The position numbers and the translations under genes are program-made. The notes beneath the pieces were generated by a model. That model did no database searches and was not told where the DNA came from. It saw nothing but the letters and a program-made list of their open reading frames with translations. DNA of 27,429 nucleotides from a virus. Positions 16,129 to 24,449 of this stretch are shown here, in pieces (position 1 is the first letter of the stretch; the number at the start of each line of letters is the position of its first letter). The DNA lies in the IMG/VR virus record IMGVR_UViG_3300031566_000299, positions 1-27,429 of that record. One strand, written 5' to 3'.

Positions 16129-17823
16129 TTATATTGTGATCAAGTCAGTCAGCTTTGCTGTGGGTTGGTCCGGGACAGTGAATGTTTCATCCAGCCCCGC
16201 TTCTATGCACACCACCCGAACTTTGGCCCCTCTGGCCAATGCCACTGTGAATTCGCCGGTGAGGTGATCAGGTTTGGCAACCACTTCCGGCCTTGTTATG
16301 ATGCTTGGGTCCGGCCCCGCCGCCTCTGGCAACACCGCTTCAAACACCACCTCAACCCGGTTGGCATTCTCGGTGGTCAACCCCAAGTCATTTACCTTCC
16401 CCCACACATTACACAAATTGAGATCACTCGGATATGGGACAATCTTGTAACCGAACTGTCCATCACCGATGGTGTCCATGTCATATCCGCCCCGATCCAA
16501 AATGTCATTGGGATAGATTGGATCATCTGTGGGCCTGTACTCGGAAAATGGATTGAAAGGAATCACTGGCGGATACGCAATCATCCCAAAATCACTCTGT
16601 CTGGCAGCCATCATCGCCTTGTATTCATCATCCGCCCCATACCAGGTGTATTCATCGATGGTCCCCGGATTCTCAATGTGTTCCACCAGGTAGTCAGCCA
16701 CATCAGGTTTGACCTCAACACCCCGTCTGCGGCTGTTAAGATATCCTGAACGCTGTTCGTTGGGTGTGAGTGCTCCCCAATACGATGTCATAATTGAACT
16801 GAACTCTGGGCTGCCTTGTTCCGACAAGTATGAATAGACCTCATACAACTCAGCCAGCGACAATTGCGCAAGGCTGTATCCGATCATCTCAGGACTTTCG
16901 ATGGCAATCCCATATTCCGTGTAAATGAACTCAACGGTATTTTGCCACGCTTCCGTGTCCCAATATTTGGTCCCCCAGGCCTCCAAAGTCAAACTGAACA
17001 ACGCGACCGTGTACAGATTCCGCTTGGCCATGTTGCCGATCACCAAGTTGTTGTCCCATATTTCATTGATGCTATTCAGGAAAGTATTGTCCAAGAACCG
17101 ATTGGGGACTGCTCCTACAATCAACGCCTCAAACGATGCGCCGCCGCTTTCAGCAGATGCTTTGATCAAGTCTTCATCCTCGCAATAGATTCCGACCGAT
17201 CCGCCCAGGAATATGTTGCGTCCAAAAATGCTTTGCCCAACACTCCTAAGCACCACGCCATAATCGCTGAATCCCATCGATGATTCAACCAACTTGATCG
17301 GACCGCCGCCCCGCCAATAAAGACCAACTTGAGGTGGTTTGAAAATCCCGCCCAAAACGCACCTGTACAGCGTCAACCCGTTGGCATCATAAGGAACAGG
17401 GTTGTCATTCCATACAGGATACGGTCCAGAATTGTCCAACATATTCCCGGTCGCATCCGAAAAATCAGCCGATGTGTCCAAGTTGGTGATTGTTTCAACC
17501 GTGATTCCCGCCAACATCACACCCGGTTGACGGATGTGTATGGCCTGAAATGCCTGTAATCCCCTTGCGCCGCCCTCATCATTGTCACCGTTGTAAATGA
17601 GGATATCCGGCACATTGACGTCAACCACTTCGCCCGCAGACCTCTTTGACTTGATGCAGATGGCATCCTTGCGGTCAACATTGTCCACAGCGTGTTGGAG
17701 TGTCCTCCAAGGGGCTGCGCTTCCGCCCGGATTGCTATCATCACCAAACAAGCTGCTCACATAGAACGTCCTGTATGGATTGAAGCTGTTGACCACATCC
17801 CAGTATCTGCTAAACTGCGACAT
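16129..17823 (-). CDS. Right-handed beta-helix protein (tailspike/adhesin-like)
   Basis: This 564-aa protein opens with TFYVSSLFGDDSNPGGSAAPW then RTLQHAV, the start pattern of pectate-lyase-like beta-helix proteins (residues about 15-45). Repeating strand-turn segments follow (ILIYNGDN, IHIRQPGVMLAGITVETI, LTLYRCVLGG, DYGVVLRSVGQSIFGRNIFLGGSVGIY, NRFLDNTFLNSIN). The middle (about 300-420) is more helical and Tyr/Glu-rich. The end (about 480-564) is a beta domain with EVVFEAVLPEA and ARGAKVRVVCIEAG. It could be a receptor-binding or glycan-acting surface protein. I see no certain catalytic site. The start at 17823 has AAGGGGG 9 bases upstream; the frame reaches 17922, but the extension lies in the previous gene. 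Confidence 0.75.
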   Translation of the reverse strand: MSQFSRYWDVVNSFNPYRTFYVSSLFGDDSNPGGSAAPWRTLQHAVDNVDRKDAICIKSKRSAGEVVDVNVPDILIYNGDNDEGGARGLQAFQAIHIRQPGVMLAGITVETITNLDTSADFSDATGNMLDNSGPYPVWNDNPVPYDANGLTLYRCVLGGIFKPPQVGLYWRGGGPIKLVESSMGFSDYGVVLRSVGQSIFGRNIFLGGSVGIYCEDEDLIKASAESGGASFEALIVGAVPNRFLDNTFLNSINEIWDNNLVIGNMAKRNLYTVALFSLTLEAWGTKYWDTEAWQNTVEFIYTEYGIAIESPEMIGYSLAQLSLAELYEVYSYLSEQGSPEFSSIMTSYWGALTPNEQRSGYLNSRRRGVEVKPDVADYLVEHIENPGTIDEYTWYGADDEYKAMMAARQSDFGMIAYPPVIPFNPFSEYRPTDDPIYPNDILDRGGYDMDTIGDGQFGYKIVPYPSDLNLCNVWGKVNDLGLTTENANRVEVVFEAVLPEAAGPDPSIITRPEVVAKPDHLTGEFTVALARGAKVRVVCIEAGLDETFTVPDQPTAKLTDLITI

Positions 17824-18427
17824 TGTTCGCAACCCCCTTGGTGGCCTTAAATCTGAAACTGCGAACCACAGACATGAACGCAATACGCTTCCGGCCAGCC
17901 TGATTTGCTGCCTGGGACACAACCGGATTGGGGTGCTCCCGATATTCCTTGAAGTTGTGCGGCAATTGGACCGTCAACAGGACTTCAGCCCCGACTCTGG
18001 CTTGATCCGGGTCATTGAAATCCAGCTTACTCAACATGGCCTTTCGGAAGCGGTCATCAACCCTTGTGTTCTGGCTGAAGTGTGTCCAACCGCCAATGTG
18101 CTTCAAATCGTTGATTGCCGCCGTTGTGACTCGATTCACATTGGACAAAGGCAGATTTGAAAATTCAATCGCCCTGGCCGCCGCCTTGGTCAAAAAATAC
18201 TCGTCAGCCGGTCCCTCAGCCGCAAGCATCTCGATGAGTGCCTGCTCCATGTCCGCCGGTTCAAGCCCCTCAACCCTCATCGTGTTGAATCCAATTGCCT
18301 CAGCGCATGCTTTAGCCTCTTTGTATTCAACCCCGACTCTGGCCCCAAGAGCAGCCACCTGCGGATTAGATGATGCGCTGAGGATGGCCGCCGCCCGGTC
18401 CAGCTTCTCATCCTGTGTTAGACTCAT
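17810..18427 (-). CDS. Unknown alpha-helical protein in the fibre cassette
   Basis: I do not recognise this 205-aa protein. It is Ala-rich and mostly helical in character, with AAAILSASSNPQVAALGARV near the start, ADMEQALIEMLAAEG (about 60) and a basic C-terminal stretch (GRKRIAFMSVVRSFRFK). An ATG at 18427 overlaps the TGA of the small upstream gene (TGATG) and was preferred over a GTG one codon earlier. It overlaps the next gene by 14 bases. Placement suggests a chaperone or a linker for the neighbouring beta-helix protein, but nothing in the sequence proves it. Confidence 0.65.
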   Translation of the reverse strand: MSLTQDEKLDRAAAILSASSNPQVAALGARVGVEYKEAKACAEAIGFNTMRVEGLEPADMEQALIEMLAAEGPADEYFLTKAAARAIEFSNLPLSNVNRVTTAAINDLKHIGGWTHFSQNTRVDDRFRKAMLSKLDFNDPDQARVGAEVLLTVQLPHNFKEYREHPNPVVSQAANQAGRKRIAFMSVVRSFRFKATKGVANNVAV

Positions 18428-18582
18428 CACGCCACCTCACGCTCATCTTCAATTACAAAATCCCTGATGGTGTGCGCCTCACAGCCGGTGGGCACCCAAT
18501 TCTCATCCAGGGTTGATTGCGTGGTCCGCTTGAACTCTTGTTCATCTTCGCAGTACACACGCACGTCATATTCTTTGGCCAT
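18427..18582 (-). CDS. Small acidic protein, 51 aa, unknown
   Basis: A 51-codon frame starts at an ATG at 18582 with a full GGAGGTGTACTG leader (GGAGG 7 bases upstream) and shares one base with the upstream TGA. It also shares one base with the ATG of the next gene. The product starts MAKEYDVRVYCEDEQEF and has two Cys (residues 11 and 34), a charged centre and an acidic end (FVIEDEREVA). Tight overlaps on both sides and a strong ribosome-binding site make it a real gene despite its size. Function unknown. Confidence 0.7.
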   Translation of the reverse strand: MAKEYDVRVYCEDEQEFKRTTQSTLDENWVPTGCEAHTIRDFVIEDEREVA

Positions 18583-19268
18583 CAGTACACCTCCAACTTG
18601 ACGTTGTACAGGTCAAAATCCCCGGTCCCGTCTGTGTAGAACTGTGCTTCAATCACGCAAAGCCCTTCCGTGGGAAAACTGCTGAGTGTTATCTTCTTGG
18701 GAGTGGCCACCGCTTCTGTGAAATCAATCACTCCCAATACATGGTCATTGGTCACATCATACAACTTAACAGTCCCGGTCCCGCCATTGCGTTGCTTCCC
18801 CAAGGCCATCGCCCGAACTGCCACCCCTTCAGGGTACAAGTCAGCGTCAACCGGAATCGGGTCAGCAACCTGCGGTGTGGAATCACTTTTGGTTTGCTTT
18901 CGGCTCACGATTGATATGGTGTCAACGACCAGCGATGTGCTCTGCTTGCCAACGATCTTTCCGCTATCGCAACTGGGGCAATTGCTCGGTGGTGTGTCAT
19001 CCAAGTCCAAGGTGTAACCATCCTCACCGCAATTAAGACACTTGTAGTCATGGCGCACCATAGGCTCACCGGAGTGAGCAGCCACCATTCCGGCCAAGGC
19101 ATCGGAATCCTCTTGCGATAAACTTTCATCAAAGACCACAGCCAATTGATCCGGCTCTGTGAACTCTATCCTGACCAGACCAGTCTCAATCCCAACGGTA
19201 GCAAGCTCATATTTGAACCTGCTAGGATTGTATTGCGCCTTGGTATATTCGTATGCTTGCTCACCCAT
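18582..19268 (-). CDS. Virion-associated protein with internal zinc ribbon
   Basis: This 228-aa protein has a four-Cys zinc-ribbon pattern, C77-x2-C80-x16-C97-x2-C100 (KCLNCGEDGYTLDL and NCPSCDSGK), flanked by beta-rich domains: an N-terminal RFKYELATVGIETGLVRIEF part, and a C-terminal jelly-roll-like part (VKLYDVTNDHVLGVIDF, CVIEAQFYTDGTGDFDLYNVKLEVY). The C-terminal part looks like the galactose-binding-type folds seen on phage fibres. It may attach or fold neighbouring surface proteins. The start at 19268 has AGGGG 6 bases upstream. Confidence 0.65.
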   Translation of the reverse strand: MGEQAYEYTKAQYNPSRFKYELATVGIETGLVRIEFTEPDQLAVVFDESLSQEDSDALAGMVAAHSGEPMVRHDYKCLNCGEDGYTLDLDDTPPSNCPSCDSGKIVGKQSTSLVVDTISIVSRKQTKSDSTPQVADPIPVDADLYPEGVAVRAMALGKQRNGGTGTVKLYDVTNDHVLGVIDFTEAVATPKKITLSSFPTEGLCVIEAQFYTDGTGDFDLYNVKLEVY

Positions 19269-19281
19269 GATTTTCCCCTAA

Positions 19282-19962
19282 TTAGTGACCATACACCCAA
19301 CCGGCCAATCCGACCTTCACCAGCATCTGGGTGTCCACGTCCACCTTGAACTGGATGGTCTTGCCGTCATCTCCGAACTTGACCTCAACCGTCCTGGTGA
19401 ACCAACGCCCGGACACTTGTGGCGCAACCAACTTCGCCTGGCTGAGTGCTGTTTCCCCCGGTCGCCGGAACATAGCAAACACCTGGTCAGCAGCAGGCAC
19501 CGTCCCCATTTCCTTGACGTGCACCTCCATCCTGATCCCGGTCGCCCCGGCTGGAATGTCCACGGACCCTGAAATGTCAAAGTTGGACCAGTCCACATCA
19601 CCGTTGAACGTCTGCTCCTGAAGCCACGTGGGCGATGTTACACAGGCAGAGTGAGCGGACAGGCGAACCACAGCCCGCTTGTCAATGGCTTCCACCACTT
19701 CGCTGCCGTCTGTGGTGATCTCCCACAACGGCTTGCCATGGTCTGGACATCCGGTTGTATTGGCCTCAATCGTGGCACCTCCCACCACTACATAAATGTA
19801 ATTGGTGGCACTGGCAACCAGGGTCAAGACCGCCGGTGGAATGACAACCGGATTGTTCTGAACGTCCAGGATGGCCCCTTGAATTTTCACATCCAGCCCA
19901 TCCTGCTTCAGCAAGGCAAAGGCTGTTTGTTGTGTGACGTCTTTCCTTCCGAACTTACCCAT
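19282..19962 (-). CDS. Fibre-domain protein (tail fibre/surface protein-like)
   Basis: This 226-aa protein contains a pattern seen in phage fibre proteins: a strand with VVIPPAVLTLVASATNYIYV, then a TTGCPDHGKPLWEITTDGS stretch and an IDKRAVVRLS end (residues about 38-105). The second half (about 115-226) is a beta domain (DWSNFDISGSVDIPAGATG, VHVKEMG, TIQFKVDVDTQML). It probably belongs to a surface fibre or its base. It is followed by the zinc-ribbon gene after 13 bases and preceded by the large fibre. The AAGGGGG site lies about 5 bases before the ATG. Confidence 0.65.
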   Translation of the reverse strand: MGKFGRKDVTQQTAFALLKQDGLDVKIQGAILDVQNNPVVIPPAVLTLVASATNYIYVVVGGATIEANTTGCPDHGKPLWEITTDGSEVVEAIDKRAVVRLSAHSACVTSPTWLQEQTFNGDVDWSNFDISGSVDIPAGATGIRMEVHVKEMGTVPAADQVFAMFRRPGETALSQAKLVAPQVSGRWFTRTVEVKFGDDGKTIQFKVDVDTQMLVKVGLAGWVYGH

Positions 19963-19973
19963 GTCAAACCCCC

Positions 19974-22697
19974 TTAATCATTCCACATCAGCGCACTGTT
20001 GGTAATCCTCAACCGGCCTTTGGCGCAAATCCTCATTCGCATGTACGGATAGTCAGTGGCTGTGATGACGCTGTCCAACCATTCGCCCAACATCCCATCC
20101 CCTGGATTCTGGTGTCCGGCCTGTCCCGACTGATGTTCATAAGGCCACAAGCCCAGGAAGCACCTGGCAGTTGTCAACGGTGTTGCGAACCTTTGCCATT
20201 GGAACAAAAGGCCGCTGGTGGTGGCAACACTCCAATCCTGCCTGAAGATGCTTTTCAGATTGTATCCGCTGTGGGAAAGCATCTGTCCAACGACATCTGT
20301 GGTTTGCCGGAAAGCATCGGTGACAATGACTCCAGGCATTCCTTTTTCAAGATTATTGAACAGAACCGTCCCCTGCGTATATCTGAAATTGGCATATATT
20401 CTGATCTGTTGCACATTGGCAAAATTGAAATCATCAGGATTCCCGTGTGTCCCGCCCGGCAACGATGTTCCCCAGGTGATCCCATCCGACACAAACCAAA
20501 CCAGTGACTTCCACTTTCCGCCGTCTGCGTTGAATATTCCATTTTCGGAATCGCCCACGCCGCCAACAACAGGTGATCTTGGGCCATCCATCCAGATCCA
20601 GCGGGTGCCATCATACATCATCAAGATGCAGTTGATGCCATTGCCCGGAGTGAACCCAGTTTCCAACTTCACCTTGACGTGGAAGGCAATTGGATCAACT
20701 CCAAAATTCCACGACCCGGTTTTGTAGATTCCTGTGCTGTTAGCAAAATCAACCCGGACCGCATCACCACCGTTCAGGCCCAAACCGGAAGCCAGCGTGG
20801 GAGCAGTGCCTGCGACCGCTGTCCACCCTGTCAGCGTGTCCATCTGATCGATGACAGTTTGCGCCGTCCAAACTTCATCCTTGTGAACGTGAATGTCATC
20901 AATCTGGTATTGTCCGCTATTCACCAAAGTGACGGACAACCGGAAGCGGATTGCGGTGATGTTATTCCAATTGAAGCCAGCCACAGGCAAGGTGAAATTG
21001 CCGATGACATATGTTTTCTCATCCCAACCCCCAGACGGTGTATCAGAGAATGTCGGACCGTTTGCAACCTTCCCCGTCCCGTCAATCAACTGAATGTACA
21101 GATCAGTTGCGATTGACCCAACAAACTTGGTGCTGAAAGAAAAGTAGTTCATGTCTCTGAGCCGGAGTGGAGTGGAAAAAGATCGTGTGCAATATCCGTC
21201 GTCTGAATTGGCGCCAAAGCCAAACGTCATATATTTGCCGCCGTCGCTGCCGCCACTCGGACCCAAATTCAAAACCATTCCCGCCCCGACCAAAGACCAA
21301 ACAGCCGTCAACGCTGCGACATCAGCGTATTGATCGAAGTTGTCTGCCACCTGGTCATCATGCAAATCAACGTAACCTGCGTCATAATCAGGCTGGATTC
21401 CGTTGCAGTTGGCCACGTCAATCCCAACTGCGTCATCATACCCTTCAACATAGAATCCTCTGTAATCCTGATAGCTGAGTTGCAACTCCAGCTTGACCTG
21501 CGATGCGATGAGCATGGAATTGTATTCTATCCGCTTCAACCCGGCATTGAGAACTCCCATGCCCCAATCAACAGTGGCCGGTGATCCTTGGTCTGTGACC
21601 GCCGACTGAAGGATGCTGTCACCGTCGTTGTTTGCGCCATTCTCATTCGACAATATGTATGAATCACTGTAGTCAACGAACGTCCCGTTGAGCCAGTAAT
21701 TGATGTTGCTGTCAAGGTGGATGATCCTGGGCCCAGGGCCAAAAGCACAATTGGTGAAGTAGTGACAGTTGACCGCTGATGGAATTGTTCCGTTCACATG
21801 ATGGATGTTACCGTATGAACTTGACTTCCCATAAGCCCAGAAAGAACTGTTTTGCCAATCACACTCCCAATGGCCGCTCAGGTTGACAACGCCATAAGTG
21901 GCCAGACACTTGGTGTAGATGTTCCGGCCCCAGATGCGGCTGCTCTGCCCCCACACGCCGTCATCCCCCTCGATGAACGCCCTGCGTGAATAATAGTTTC
22001 CAATGCGCATCTCCCAGGTGATCCCGTCGAACATGACCTGCGATCCGCTTGTCAACTTGAACACGCTATATGCGATGGTGTTGCCTGCCGGCCTGAAGTT
22101 GAATCCCTTGATCCACAGCGGGTTGGTAGCCTGTCCCGCACTGTTGATCTTGAAGATGTGGTCTGCCGGAGTGGCCGCCCCGGTAAAAATCGCCCCCGGC
22201 TCAAATTCCAGCGTCAACGGATAGTTGCTGCCGGGAATGACAACGCCCTCTTCAGTGTATATTCCCTTTTTGAACCGGACCGTCACCGGACCCACCGCCG
22301 CCAAAGCAATCGCCTTGGTGATTCCATTCGCCACGGTGTTGTACTGATTGAACGTGTCACTGTCAGCCGGATAGCTTTGGTCAATCACGACTTCAGCGGA
22401 CACAACCTGCGGCCAAGCCAAAGCAGCTATTCCGCCGGTGACATCGATGTCAACGCCATTTCCCAGATAGTCCAGGATGCTGGCGTCATCGACTCGCACC
22501 CCGTCCTTGTCTATCTCCAAGACCCCGGAAGCACCGCCCACATTGAGCTTCGCCTCCAGCCCGTCCATGACGACCTGCGCACCAGCCCCGACCACATTCA
22601 AGGTTGTGCTTGAGCCTACAACAGCCCCTTCATCCTTGAAGTTGAGGCCACTGGCTCCACCGCCACCACCATCACCCGCTCCACCATGGCTTGACAT
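19974..22697 (-). CDS. Large beta-helix fibre/tailspike-like protein with two beta-sandwich domains
   Basis: This 907-aa protein is the largest in the window. It begins with a Gly-rich stretch (residues 4-16) and a fibre-like attachment region (NFKDEGAVVGSSTTLNVVGAG). A right-handed beta-helix region follows (about 100-420), with GPVTVRFKKGIYTEEGVVIPG and YPLTLEFEPGAIFTGAA. Two related beta-sandwich domains (about 450-610 and 615-795) share Asp-rich openings and D-G-T pairs (YIQLIDGTGKV; LMMYDGTRWIW), as in carbohydrate-binding folds. A C-terminal tip (about 800-907) closes it. It is probably a host-glycan binding or depolymerising spike; no catalytic residues could be verified. The ATG at 22697 has GGAGG 8 bases upstream and overlaps the previous stop by one base (TAATG). 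Confidence 0.75.
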   Translation of the reverse strand: MSSHGGAGDGGGGGASGLNFKDEGAVVGSSTTLNVVGAGAQVVMDGLEAKLNVGGASGVLEIDKDGVRVDDASILDYLGNGVDIDVTGGIAALAWPQVVSAEVVIDQSYPADSDTFNQYNTVANGITKAIALAAVGPVTVRFKKGIYTEEGVVIPGSNYPLTLEFEPGAIFTGAATPADHIFKINSAGQATNPLWIKGFNFRPAGNTIAYSVFKLTSGSQVMFDGITWEMRIGNYYSRRAFIEGDDGVWGQSSRIWGRNIYTKCLATYGVVNLSGHWECDWQNSSFWAYGKSSSYGNIHHVNGTIPSAVNCHYFTNCAFGPGPRIIHLDSNINYWLNGTFVDYSDSYILSNENGANNDGDSILQSAVTDQGSPATVDWGMGVLNAGLKRIEYNSMLIASQVKLELQLSYQDYRGFYVEGYDDAVGIDVANCNGIQPDYDAGYVDLHDDQVADNFDQYADVAALTAVWSLVGAGMVLNLGPSGGSDGGKYMTFGFGANSDDGYCTRSFSTPLRLRDMNYFSFSTKFVGSIATDLYIQLIDGTGKVANGPTFSDTPSGGWDEKTYVIGNFTLPVAGFNWNNITAIRFRLSVTLVNSGQYQIDDIHVHKDEVWTAQTVIDQMDTLTGWTAVAGTAPTLASGLGLNGGDAVRVDFANSTGIYKTGSWNFGVDPIAFHVKVKLETGFTPGNGINCILMMYDGTRWIWMDGPRSPVVGGVGDSENGIFNADGGKWKSLVWFVSDGITWGTSLPGGTHGNPDDFNFANVQQIRIYANFRYTQGTVLFNNLEKGMPGVIVTDAFRQTTDVVGQMLSHSGYNLKSIFRQDWSVATTSGLLFQWQRFATPLTTARCFLGLWPYEHQSGQAGHQNPGDGMLGEWLDSVITATDYPYMRMRICAKGRLRITNSALMWND

Positions 22698-22987
22698 TAT
22701 GACGACCTCCAAGCCTCAATCTGGACGATTCCCCCGGCCCCGGCTGCCTGAATTGAAATGTGCTTGTGCGAAATGTCATCCCGCACTTCACCGCCATCCA
22801 GGACCGTAATGGACCCGTGGATGTTCTGCCCTTTGTCAAAGCTGAACACCAGGTCGGATGACCCCCTGTTGAGGATCATGATATGGGACATTGTCCCGCC
22901 CATGTCCAGGTGAAGCCAATCTGGCGCAGCTGGCACCGCCTCATTCTTGTAATAATCTTTTGTCGGTGCGTTTTGGCTTGATCCCAT
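22697..22987 (-). CDS. Small beta-sandwich-like virion protein
   Basis: A 96-aa protein with alternating short strands (SHIMILNRGSSDLVFSFD, IHGSITVLDGGEVRDDIS, HISIQAAGAGGIVQIEAW), similar in character to small decoration or fibre-base proteins that often precede large fibre genes. No family named. The ATG at 22987 has AGGGGG 6 bases upstream; a TTG two codons earlier is possible but worse spaced. It ends at the ATG of the large fibre gene, so the two are probably coupled and may assemble together. Confidence 0.65.
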   Translation of the reverse strand: MGSSQNAPTKDYYKNEAVPAAPDWLHLDMGGTMSHIMILNRGSSDLVFSFDKGQNIHGSITVLDGGEVRDDISHKHISIQAAGAGGIVQIEAWRSS

Positions 22988-22998
22988 AATCAACCCCC

Positions 22999-23805
22999 TT
23001 ATGATCCTGTCAATTGTTTCGGTTCAACGACTTCAGCGTCAATGATTCCCTCATCGACCAGCTCATTGATTTCCTGCATCTCAAGCATAATGCTCCGGGC
23101 AATGTCCAGATCAGTCATATTCCGAACGTCCAGCGAACCAATGAACTCAATCCGCTTCGCCCGCTTCTCAATCACTCCCATATCCTGTCCCTTGGAAATG
23201 ATCTTGTCCAATATCTCAGACTTGGCTTTCACAGCCCCGACAAGCGCATTGTGTTGCTTCGATGTCTTGAAGCCATCGATCATTTTCTGCAACTCCAGCA
23301 CGCATGATTTCTGCTCTAACACATAATGGGCATACACCTGAAATGTCGTCTGCTTCTGAAGCTGTTCAATCAGCCGGTCCATCACGCCGGTCTGCAGCTT
23401 CCGATATTCCGGCAACCCAATTCCCAATTCCTTGGTTGCCTGTTCATCCGTCAGACCTCGCATGATCGTGTCTTGAACCAGGTCCAACATGACTCTGTGA
23501 TTGGCCGCCGTCCTCATCTTTGAATCCGGCTCAACCTGAGGCACCTTGGCTGGCAGACCTCGTGCCTGACGCAACTCATGCGGCCTCACCGTATTGTCCA
23601 CAACGACCTTTTTGCGCTTGGGTGTGGCCTTCGGTGCATCTTTTTTATCTGCGTTGGCAGGTGGTGTGCTCTGCTTTGCCGGTGCCCTGGTTATGGACGC
23701 AACCGCTGTGGCAATATCTTCTGACGGCGCAACCAATTGATTCTTGATCACTTGACCGCCGCCCCGCTGAATGGCTCGCACATCGTCTTTGACCTTTGAC
23801 GTCAT
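22999..23805 (-). CDS. Terminase small-subunit-like HTH protein
   Basis: This 268-aa protein probably recognises phage DNA for packaging. The N-terminal 90 residues are charged and low-complexity (Lys/Pro/Ala). A helix-turn-helix follows at about 105-140 (VMLDLVQDTIMRGLTDEQATKELGIGLPEYRKLQTG). The rest is long helices, including the segment HNALVGAVKAKSEILDKII then SKGQDMGVI, a pattern I associate with phage small terminase-like proteins. The start at 23805 has GAGGGG 8 bases upstream. The frame stays open to 24018, but those 71 codons overlie hairpins and a repeat and have no ribosome-binding site. It is separated from TerL by seven genes, so identity remains probable. Confidence 0.65.
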   Translation of the reverse strand: MTSKVKDDVRAIQRGGGQVIKNQLVAPSEDIATAVASITRAPAKQSTPPANADKKDAPKATPKRKKVVVDNTVRPHELRQARGLPAKVPQVEPDSKMRTAANHRVMLDLVQDTIMRGLTDEQATKELGIGLPEYRKLQTGVMDRLIEQLQKQTTFQVYAHYVLEQKSCVLELQKMIDGFKTSKQHNALVGAVKAKSEILDKIISKGQDMGVIEKRAKRIEFIGSLDVRNMTDLDIARSIMLEMQEINELVDEGIIDAEVVEPKQLTGS

Positions 23806-23828
23806 GCCGTGCACCCCTCTGTCCCGAA

Positions 23829-23880
23829 CCTCAAACCATCCAACCACAAATTGAGAACGCTTCCCCCGGTCCTCAAACCA
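23829..23880. repeat. 10-bp direct repeat in front of the small terminase gene
   Basis: CCTCAAACCA occurs at 23829-23838 and again at 23871-23880, 42 bases apart, just upstream of the small terminase ATG. A small inverted pair (TTGAG / CTCAA) lies between. Such paired sites near a small terminase gene could be packaging-site recognition elements; only position supports this. Confidence 0.4.
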
Positions 23881-23970
23881 GGTGGACATGCTCCATTCTG
23901 CTTTTTGTGTGTTGTGCGGGAGATGTTTTGGCCCCACCGCCAGGGAGTGCCGATGACAAAATGGTATGCC

Positions 23971-24018
23971 TTGGCCGCCTTCACCGACACACGGTGGGAC
24001 CATGGAGGTGGCGGCCAA
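23971..24018. repeat. 9-bp inverted repeat with inner stem (hairpin)
   Basis: TTGGCCGCC (23971-23979) pairs perfectly with GGCGGCCAA (24010-24018). Inside, CACCG (23982-23986) pairs with CGGTG (23992-23996) around a 5-nt loop. On the minus strand this is about 165 bases upstream of the small terminase start and would form a stable leader hairpin. Confidence 0.55.
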
Positions 24019-24026
24019 ACTTTCCC

Positions 24027-24120
24027 GGTGCTTTCAAGGCTCAAGCCCAGGCAAGTAGCAAACCCGGACTTGAGCCTGTAGCAAAGAATCCCAGACCTCA
24101 GCCTGAGCCTTGAAATCACC
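24027..24120. repeat. 17-position inverted repeat with alternative pairing
   Basis: The arms 24027-24043 and 24104-24120 match at 16 of 17 positions, including a perfect 12-bp core (TTTCAAGGCTCA / TGAGCCTTGAAA). Part of the left arm (GGCTCAAG, 24038-24045) can instead pair perfectly with CTTGAGCC at 24069-24076, so two structures exclude each other. It could be a leader control element or a protein-binding cruciform upstream of the small terminase gene. Confidence 0.55.
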
Positions 24121-24426
24121 GTGCTTACCTTTCCATTCAACTTGGAACCTATTTGTTCAAGATGGTATATTGTAGAATTTTTTGGCCGCACATACAAGTG
24201 CCCAGCCAGGGTGCGGCACGCCAAAATTTGCGTGCCGGAATTAAACCCAGTGGGGTGGGGTGGGCTTGCGCATTTATAAATTAAACTTGAGGAACAAAAA
24301 CATTTTGGTAGCCCCCGCCGGATTCCCCCGCAAAAATCTTTTATCACGATGGCCACCATGGCCTTGCAGATTCCCGATAAAGACAACCGCAAAACTATTC
24401 CACGCCCCCCGGCCACTGGATGGGTG

Positions 24427-24449
24427 GATGGCGCCATTGTTCCATTGTC
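24427..24449 (+). repeat. Dispersed repeat G, copy 1 (23-nt core)
   Basis: The 23 bases starting GATGGCGCCATTGTTCC are identical to 24969-24991. The core contains the palindrome ATGGCGCCAT. It is the shortest copy of repeat G. Confidence 0.7.

Noticed and set aside
23806-24018. 71-codon N-terminal extension of the small terminase-like protein
   Set aside because: No start in it has a spaced ribosome-binding site, and the DNA there forms hairpins and a direct repeat; the ATG at 23805 has GAGGGG.
24142-24171. Plus-strand promoter TTGGAA-18 bp-TATATT
   Set aside because: It fits the bacterial consensus moderately but points into a region without plus-strand genes; likely chance in an AT-rich stretch.
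24264-24296. Minus-strand promoter with TATAAA for the small terminase operon
   Set aside because: The AT-rich TATAAA is attractive, but no TTGACA-like sequence lies at 16-18 bp, so the call would be too weak.
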